Positions 56,540 through 64,000 of a stretch of DNA of 64,000 nucleotides are shown in pieces. Both the position numbers and the translations under genes were made by a program. Positions within the stretch are counted from its first letter, which is position 1. Each line of letters opens with the position of its first letter. The notes under the pieces were generated by a model. It searched no databases. It saw only the letters and a program-made list of their open reading frames with translations, and was not told the DNA's origin. This stretch comes from Syngnathus acus (taxonomy: Eukaryota; Chordata; Actinopteri; Syngnathiformes; Syngnathidae). Location of the stretch: positions 995,476 through 1,059,475 of the forward strand of contig NC_051089.1 of assembly GCF_901709675.1 (NCBI RefSeq). Reading direction: 5' to 3'.

Positions 56540-58980
56540 TTTTGAGGTGAGAATGGCAACCTTTGCAGTTTCAGATAATCAAACTATACTTACAAGAACA
56601 AAATGAAATGTTTTGCGTCCGAGCCATTGCTATTTTCTACACGATCATGCTGAATTTCTGATTTGTGTCTGGGGTCAGTAACTAATCTCTCCCCCATGTT
56701 GTGGATTCACATCAAGACACTCTTTCATGTTGAACACTTAATTACACGCTACAGCATCAGTGCAAAATTTGGCCTGGAGTCACGCACTGCCGGAATTCAT
56801 CTAACCAGATCCGTCTGACAGACACGTGAATGGAAATGGGGCTGGCTGGCTTCCTCTCAAGACGAGAGCCATTCACTTTGCTGCCTGCGTGCTGCATCCA
56901 AATTCCCGCGCTGGCTGTTCAATCGGCGCTGTCGGATAATTGCCTTGTTTACGTGCACGGACGGGGTCACGACAGACGACTTGACACGGGTTGGCCCATA
57001 TCAAAGACAAAACAATGCTTTGGGCACGGCAGCAACCACTTGTCAGGAATCCCCCAGTGTAGGGCCCCTCCCCTTGCTAAACGTCTCTGAAGGGGTTAAA
57101 CTGCTAGTTTGTGAACGATTGTCCAGCGTGCCATGAAAAAGGGACAAAATGTTGCGGCAATTCATTTAAAAAAAATTGATTGTGGAAGGCATAAGTCATT
57201 GGATCATCCACAGACTTCTATTGCCCAAAATGGATGTGCTCTTTGTCTGCTTAGAGGTTAAGCAGCATATTTTTGGTCTGTGTTGGTTATCTATTGCGAG
57301 AAGGCACACTCTCCCAGAAAAGAAAAGAGAAAAAAAAAAAACGCAAGGCTACGCAGCTGGCTTTTAGAGAAGTCCTCTTTTAGCAGGCAGCTCTGCAGCA
57401 GGTTCGCCTCTAAAATATGAATATCCCTGTCAAAGCCATTACTATGGAGCAGTCTGGCCGTCCACTTTGGTAGCTCCATCGCTCCTCCATGCTGACACTT
57501 GGGTTCTGCCGGTGAAAGCAGAACCGTGTAGCCCGATGTAAAGAAGGCCAATTTACATTCTGAATATGCTTCTCGTTCACAAAAGAAAGAAGATTGGACC
57601 ACTCGCGGTGATACAAAGGATGAAACGCTTCCACGTCGTCACTTGCAAAATAAACATAGTCATTGCCTGAAATGTAAAAACAAACAATGTGTAACATTTG
57701 TCCTCCGTACTTAGAAAGAAAATCATCACTATAAGCAGCCACAGCGCACGAGCTGTTGGTCTGTTCGCTTGAAGCAATTTAGCCACTGTGATTATTTTAA
57801 TTTCAGACCACAAGTGAAAAAGTGCATGAGATAAGAAATAACATTGTTCAAGAAAACACACTTTAGTGTCAGACTCTGGAGTTCAGCCAAGCAAGAAATA
57901 AGCAACTTGATGAGAGGACCAAGAGCCAAGCTAAAAAGCACTGATGCAAAAAATGAAAATCGGACTTATACAAAAACATGAATATGGACCAGCTAGGGCA
58001 TGTGAAATGTGACGTAAAAAAAAAACAAAAAAAACGATCACGCAGTACGATACTGGGCTTACATCCAATCCATTCGTTATCACTATGTTAGATATAAAGT
58101 AGCAAAAAAAAAAAAAAAGATCACGCAGTACGATACTGGGCTTACATCCAATCCATTCGTTATCACTATGTTAGATATAAAGTAGCAAAAAAAAAAAAGA
58201 AGCAACGCCCACTCCATGGGTTCACAACCTTCCAACTGCAAAGATTACAGCAAACTGTCTTCTTATCTTCAATGCCTCAGAAAAGTGGGGAATCGTGCAA
58301 AGAGCTGGGGCTGAACCCATTTTTTTCACTTTTATATGGAATGTGAGAAATGTTGTGCATAATAATCTAGTAACCGTGGTTGTTTTTGTTATATATATTG
58401 ATATACGTTTACTGTAAAACACATCAACAATTTAGGGATATGATTAACAAAAGATGGCATAAACATTTGGAACACAAAGTTATCCAAAGATCACAAAACC
58501 AAGTCATGGCCATTCGGCATGTGTCATGTGAGGCAATAAAAGGTCACGTGCACACTGTCGTGTAAGGGTGATGGGGGCCTATCTCCAAAAAAGTTTCAAT
58601 TGAATTGGATTATGCGTTCATCTTGGAAATTGTGTTGTCAGTCTTCAAAAGTCGACTGGAAAAGTAGCAACATTCATCTGGTTGGAGGCGGCTGAATTCA
58701 ATTAGGAACATTCTTTCAAAGATTCTTTATGGTGACAGCTCCTCTATGACAATAAGCGACTTCTATTGTTTTACGAGCGGAGAGCTGGCAGGGTCGAGCG
58801 GCTACGCAGACTTTATGATGAAAAAAAGCTGTGATGAGAAACATGAGGAGGAGCTTTGCACTCATCTTACGCTTAAAGGTTAGAACACAGACGCTAACTA
58901 ATAATATCTTACAGAGGAACCCAGAGCCTCTTATTGAGCTTACTGTATCTAGTTAGCAAGGATCGAAAGTGCTGTTAAAC
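56540..58980. other. Intergenic stretch between the GPCR and dpep1
   Basis: No gene is supported; frames are short and without domain or splice support. Contains the 83-bp direct duplication at 58,036-58,200 and several A-runs. The right end presumably includes the dpep1 promoter, but no TATA box stands out. Confidence 0.55.
58036..58200. repeat. 83-bp direct duplication
   Basis: The unit GATCACGCAGTACGATACTG ... TATAAAGTAGC plus a poly-A run occurs twice in a row (from 58,036 and 58,119) with almost no differences. This suggests a recent local duplication via the A-runs or an assembly artefact. Confidence 0.9.
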
Positions 58981-61956
58981 ATGTCGTTAGGCGTCTCTTT
59001 GCTTTTATGCGCCACGTGTTGGTCCGTCTCTTTGGGCGAGGACTCGTACACGGCCAGAGCTCTCAAGCTGATGTCTGAGACGCCGCTCATCGACGGGTGA
59101 ATGAACGCAAACTTCTTTTACGTGCATTGCTGAGCTTCTTGGAGAGATCATCAGACATGTAAAGTTAAGTTGTTGTTGTTTTCCCTCGCCCTCTTCCAGC
59201 CACAATGATCTGCCTTGGCAACTGCGCGAACAATTCAACAACCAGCTGAACAAAGTGGACCTAAACACTCTGGCAATGACACACACCAACATCCCAAAAA
59301 TAAAGACGGGTCACCTGGGAGCGCAGGTACTTCACATGCATCTATTTTCCACTTCAGATCTGCACTACTCGATCAGATCAACTGCAAAAGCTGAACCCGA
59401 CTGCCAAAGCTGAATCCCAAAAGGACATTGTTTTTTTCCCACTGAAAGGTGCTCCGCCCTACTGTCGTGTGGTGTTCCACAGGGTTAAATTTTCGGCCCC
59501 CGCCGTTTTTATTGGAGGCTATTTGCTGCCCTCGGGTTCCATCTTGACTATTTCCTTTAACTGCCATGTGGATGAGAGCCAGATATGTGCTCTCTCCTTT
59601 GGCAAGAGCACTTTGTAACACTAATCCACATCTTCTTTCAAGGCTCCATGGGTATACTCCTATGACTTTCTCTTTCAGTTCTGGTCGGCCTATGTGCCCT
59701 GCGAGTCTCAGTACAAAGATGCCGTTCGACAAACACTGGAGCAGATTGATGTCGTTCACAGGATGTGTCACAAATACCCAAACGCGTTTATGTTTGCCAC
59801 CAGCAGCCAAGGTCAGGTGACAACTTGACAATGAGGTCTTTTTCCCCCATTCTGGTCACAGTTAATATGCAACGCGATCTTTTGGTGCTTTGTGCAGACA
59901 TCATGGCGGCGTTCAAAGTCAATAAAACGGCCAGTCTGATTGGCGTGGAGGGGGGTCACTCCATTGACAGCAGTCTGGGCACTCTGCGCACTTTCTACAA
60001 CTTGGGGGTCCGCTACCTTACCCTCACACATTCCTGCAACGTACCCTGGTAGGACACACACGTGTAAACATTTCGACGTCATCGGCCCTGAAAAATATCC
60101 ACCGGGAATTGTCAGTCCCAACACATCATATTTGATTTCACTGTATTTATTCAGCTAGGGTGAGTTTGTGGATTCTTTCAAAAAAAAAAACTAATCAATC
60201 TCATTGTCAGGGCTGATAACTGGCTTGTGGACACTGGATCAGAACCATCTGAACACAACGGCCTGTCTCCTTTTGGCAAGGTCAGTTTACACCAGTCCTA
60301 CGAATGACGTTTGAAAAACAAATGATTCCGAAACGGCGCTCCTCGGCAGTGGATGATGAATGCCATTGTGAAGACGAGAGCGCTTACAACATTTGAAAAA
60401 TGAAATCATCTTACTTCCCCTCCAGCAAGTGCTTGCGGAAATGAACCGCTTGGGCATGCTGATCGACTTGTCTCACGTGCCCGTGTCAGTGATGCAGCAG
60501 GCGCTGGACCTGTCCAAGGCGCCCGTCATCTTCAGCCACTCTTCGGCCTACACCGTCTGTCCACACAAGAGAAACGTTCCTGATGACATTCTCAAGAGAG
60601 TGGTGATTGCGTAATCACACAATCCCACGCACTCAAACAGCCATTACAAGCTCACACGCTTTTTTTAAACGAGAGGCCAAAACCTGACCTATTTTGTGTC
60701 TGTCCAGAACGAAAGTGGAGGAATTGTGATGATCAACTTCTACAATGACTACGTTAGCTGCTCCCCCACCGCCACTCTGGCCAACGTCGCCGGTAGCCTA
60801 CTTGACTGGCATGCGATCACAAGCTTTGTGAATATGGGGAAGTGGTGCAAAGCCAAGGTTTCAACCATCCAAGTGTTTTCACTTCAGATCATTTTGACCA
60901 CATCAAGAAAGTGGGAGGAGCTGGCATTATCGGTTTCGGTGGGGACTACGATGGCGTCCAAAGGTAATTCCAAAAGACTTCACCTCAAATGTCAAAGCGA
61001 GGTGGGTGTCGTCATGTTTCCAAACAGACTCCCTGAGGGTCTGGAGGACGTGTCCAAGGTCCCAAGTCTGGTGGCTGAGCTGTTAAGAAGAGGCTGGTCG
61101 GATGAGGAAGTCAAGGCCGCTCTGGGAAACAATTTGCTTCGTGTACTCAAACGAGCAGAGGAGGTGAGTTGCAGACAAAGAAAAATCACACGCCACTCGC
61201 TATGGGCAATTCTTCGGTGAGCAAATGGGGCTGTTTGAATACGGAGAAGCTGACAAATCCACAGTCAAAATTCAAAGCGCTAATGACTACGCCACCGTGC
61301 TGCTCCACGCAAAACATAAAAAGGCGTCGGCATGCACTTCATTAATGGATGATGGCATCATAAAAGTCTTAGCAAGTGAGGGGGAGCGCCACTTGGCCTG
61401 CCTGCCTGTAAAATGCTCGTGTAAGACGCCAAGAGCAATATCCGGACGGGGGCATTTTTATAACGCACCCATAAAAAAAGGGAAACGTAGAACAAGAATC
61501 GGCCCAAAACTCATTTGAGCATGAATGGTGTTGGATTAAGCATCGCTTGCCCAGCTCATTCCCTCAACATACAAGATGGAAAAAAAAGGGAATACCACTG
61601 AAGCGACTCGTGAGCCAAAAGGTTAACATGGCCGACCCCTAAATGGGCCCCTGGATTTGAATCTCAGCTCAGTCTTTTCATGTTCTCTCCCTTGTTTGCT
61701 TGGCTCCGGTCATTGAACGGAATCTGGCCCAAAGTCAGCTTGCGACTCACAAAATGTGCATATTGTGTGTGTGTGTGTGTGTCTCTATCAGGTCCGTGAC
61801 AGCCTGAGCAAGCTGATGCCAGATGATCTTCCCATCCCGTTGGATGAGGTGAAGAACCCGTGTAGGACCAACGATGGTTACCCCAACGGTGGAACTTTGC
61901 CTTCACTCAGCATGGCCGTTCTTCTTTCAACGTTGGCCTTTCGGATCCTCATCTAA
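58981..61956 (+). CDS. dpep1: Membrane dipeptidase (dpep1-like), 411 aa, ten exons
   Basis: Zinc-dependent ectoenzyme that cleaves dipeptides and cysteinyl-glycine and converts leukotriene D4. Exons with phase-consistent GT/AG borders: 58,981-59,096; 59,200-59,326; 59,679-59,811; 59,898-60,048; 60,211-60,280; 60,426-60,602; 60,708-60,792; 60,888-60,963; 61,028-61,163; 61,792-61,956. The product starts with a signal peptide ([19 protein letters not shown]). Zinc ligands are visible as GHNDLPW (H40, D42), GVEGGH (E143), IDLSHV (H216) and FSHSSAY (H237); the 73 and 21 spacings of the last three fit the family. GFGGDYDGV is the later conserved loop. The C terminus is hydrophobic ([12 protein letters not shown]), as expected for a GPI signal. 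Total length matches mammalian DPEP1. Which dpep paralogue it is rests on synteny with the SLC22 gene. Poly(A) signal ATTAAA at 62,021. Confidence 0.92.
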
Positions 61957-62863
61957 GTGCTTCATGGGCTCTCTTGCATTCACCAACATGCAGAGCAGTT
62001 TTTAAAAGCACCTTCATGGAATTAAATGTCACATGTTCTTCTTTGGTTCATCTGGATTGTTCGTTGGTCATTTCTAAAAGTGAGCCAACTTTCACAGGAA
62101 ACAAACCACAGTGAAAACACGAGGTCATATTGACTCATAAAGGTGAGACGAAGGCGCCACCTAGTGGAGAAAACTGCACATTTCACAATTATTCTTTGGA
62201 AAAGAAAGAAAAAAAAAACAACGGTTTCTCTTGCTACATTCTCCCGAGGCTTGTCAGAAGTACCGACAAACAAAATGACGTATTCAGGAAATCTGGCACC
62301 CGAATTATTCAGGCTGGTCCAATTGTGGGGCTTGAAGTATTCAAGCCAACAGATTGTCTTTCAGAAGGCCACGGCAAGTGCTCCCAAGTCTAAATACAAA
62401 CACGGGTTTAATTCCAACACCAGTGACACCCTTTACACAAGTGATGATTGAGGAAATAATCCCAACACAAAATGTCTGACTTTCTTCAACAGCGTGCATT
62501 AGTGTGTTCTACAAAATTCCCAGACGAGCAAGCGCTTGAACCGGGCCGAGCTTTCGAAAGCCGCATCGCTTGAAGGAATTTTGGGAAACAGAGTGAAGCT
62601 GCGACGGAGACACTGCTGAGTCACACTGTCAGAAAAGTGCACGAGTTGCTCATTAACGGACAAAGAGCTACAGCTCACATGATGTGTCCAAGCGCGCACC
62701 AATCAACCATTGCTGGCACGCCAACGGCAGCCGCAGCAATTACAAGGGGTCCGATTGATTTCTTTCTTTTTTTAAAAAATGAAGCCGTTCTTCCTAATGA
62801 AATGATGAGCTCCCACATAAGCAACCAGCAGGCACGGTTGGTTCCATTGTCACCGATGACCAT
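61957..62863. other. Tail-to-tail spacer between dpep1 and the SLC22 gene
   Basis: Holds the dpep1 3' UTR with ATTAAA at 62,021 and, on the minus strand, the presumed 3' UTR of the SLC22 gene. No further gene is supported. Confidence 0.55.
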
Positions 62864-64000
62864 TCAGTGTTCCGACGCTTCCCTCAGCGGTTCGCTCTCC
62901 TGCTCCGGCGCTTCGCTCCCATCAGACAGCAGGCGCACGGCTATTCTGTACGGCAAACGGTCTTTGCTCAACATCTTCCTGGTGGCACAGACCAGGCGCG
63001 AGTAGTTGTCAGGATCGTACTCCGACGACAGGGGCCGGGAGTTCAGCAAGGGCAGGTCCACCCTGTCCGCCTGAGACGACGGGAAGAGCGGCGGCCGGCG
63101 CCGGCTCTCGCCGTCCTTCAGCGAGTCGGGCAGGGGCTTGCGCTTGCTCTCGGGCAGGAGCATGATGCAGAGCACGGAGAGGACGGCGAAAGAGGCGAAG
63201 ACCACGTGGTGGAGGAAGTAGCCGCTGTTGTTCTGGAGCTCCATCAGGGAAGAGGCGGCCATGCCCACGCAGCCGGCTGCCAGCACCAGGCCCAGGCACC
63301 CGCCTCTGATATGCACAAAGGAGATTGGTTGTTTAGCAAAGCTGCTAACTTGTTTTCATCAGGGCGGCGTCCGGTCCCGGCCGAGCCGAGCCGTTACGAT
63401 TTCATGACGTGAGGCTTCAGCTCCGTGAGCTCTCCCACTCACCGCACGACAGTCGGCATCACCTCGCAGGCAAAGAAGATGCTGAGCATGGCAAGAGCTT
63501 GCGAAAACAGCAGACCCACAATCGAAAGCACCAGCACCAGGCCTCCTTGCAAGTCTGACAACACAAGAAAACGCTTTCTTAGCTGCAAACGCTCAAGATT
63601 AGACCGCACGTGCAGAAATGGTCATCCAATCAAAGCGGGCGGGCGTACACTGGGCCAGCGCCAGCAGAAGCAGCGAGGCCAGGCCGGTGACGATGGCGGA
63701 GAGCAGAAGCATGCTGCGTCGGCCAAAATGATTGACCGTGGAGCAGATGAAGATACAGGCCAGGGTTCCTGTGGTGATTCGGACAAAGTAGCTGAAGTAG
63801 AAGTTGCTGGAAGACATGTGCAGGTTTCTGGTGAAGCAGTACTGGATGCCTGTTCCGATCAAGCTGCGGACGGACAAAGGTAAGCGTCAGAAGCCACGTC
63901 GGCCAAAAGCCACCCGCTTGTTGCTTTTGATGATCGATCCCCACTTACAGAGTGAAGCTGAGGATGAGGCAGTTCTTCCAAATAACCCGAGTCTGCCGCA
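62864..64000 (-). CDS. slc22a31: SLC22-family transporter, 3' half only, probably slc22a31
   Basis: Four exon parts on the minus strand: 64,000-63,949 (cut by the window edge, RVIWKNCLILSFTL, donor T|GTAAGT), 63,863-63,649 (after CCGCAG, LIGTGIQYCFTRNLHMSSSN), 63,554-63,443 (LQGGLVLVLSIVGLLFSQ) and 63,305-62,864. Borders join in frame. The product is the C-terminal six-helix half of a major-facilitator protein: RITTGTLACIFICSTVNHFG and GRRSM between helices, then VMPTVVRGGCLGLVLAAG, last helix VVFASFAVLSVLCIMLLPES, then a cytosolic tail (SKRKPLPDSLKDGE) of about 90 residues. The PESKRKPLPDSLKDGE ending resembles the SLC22A17/A23/A31 group. Human SLC22A31 and DPEP1 both lie at 16q24.3, which favours slc22a31. 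The substrate is unknown. Confidence 0.75.

Noticed and set aside
57410-57861. Minus-strand frames of 94-110 codons with some hydrophobic parts
   Set aside because: No recognisable domain or splice borders, and the frames overlap each other. Probably chance.

Overview
The window looks like nuclear DNA of a ray-finned fish, probably a percomorph teleost. The evidence is short introns with GT/AG ends, teleost-type IGHV segments, L2-type LINEs and fold-back MITEs, a large family of two-exon C2H2 zinc-finger genes, and a dpep1 plus SLC22 pair that matches human 16q24.3. The species cannot be named from the sequence.

Layout. (1) 1-1,900: a fragment of a dispersed fish repeat, then a 72-bp minisatellite organised as 144-bp A/B dimers. 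(2) 2,005-11,580: immunoglobulin heavy-chain V segments, all on the minus strand. Two families alternate in units of about 2 kb. The four VB segments have intact split-leader reading frames with 23-spacer recombination signals. The VA segments have an unsplit leader; one lost its signal peptide and three are pseudogenes sharing a 20-bp RSS spacer deletion. A 5'-truncated L2-type LINE split one unit. A 50-bp VA scrap marks the right edge of the array. D, J and C segments would lie to the left, outside the window. (3) 13,000-47,400: twelve C2H2 zinc-finger genes (ZNF-1 to ZNF-12), plus two orphan first exons. Most share one build: a short first exon, a phase-1 intron, and a large exon with an acidic linker and 4 to about 25 fingers. 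Several are arranged head to head. (4) 29,700-31,000, inside region 3: a tandem array of MITE-like units of 157 and 235 bp with long hairpins. (5) 47,400-52,650: no gene seen. (6) 52,669-56,300: an unusual class A GPCR on the minus strand. (7) 58,981-61,956: a complete ten-exon membrane dipeptidase gene (dpep1-like). (8) 62,864-64,000: the 3' half of an SLC22 transporter, probably slc22a31, on the minus strand.

How the genes fit together. The V segments would supply variable domains for the heavy chain after RAG-mediated joining. The zinc-finger genes form a young birth-and-death family. They share a TAGCTTAGC-rich element just upstream of the first exon, a glutamate-rich coiled-coil-like exon, two sumoylation-type motifs and a short LLAPLSDSD-like motif. 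This looks like a KRAB-independent class of fish zinc-finger regulators. The last three genes are ordinary single-copy vertebrate genes.
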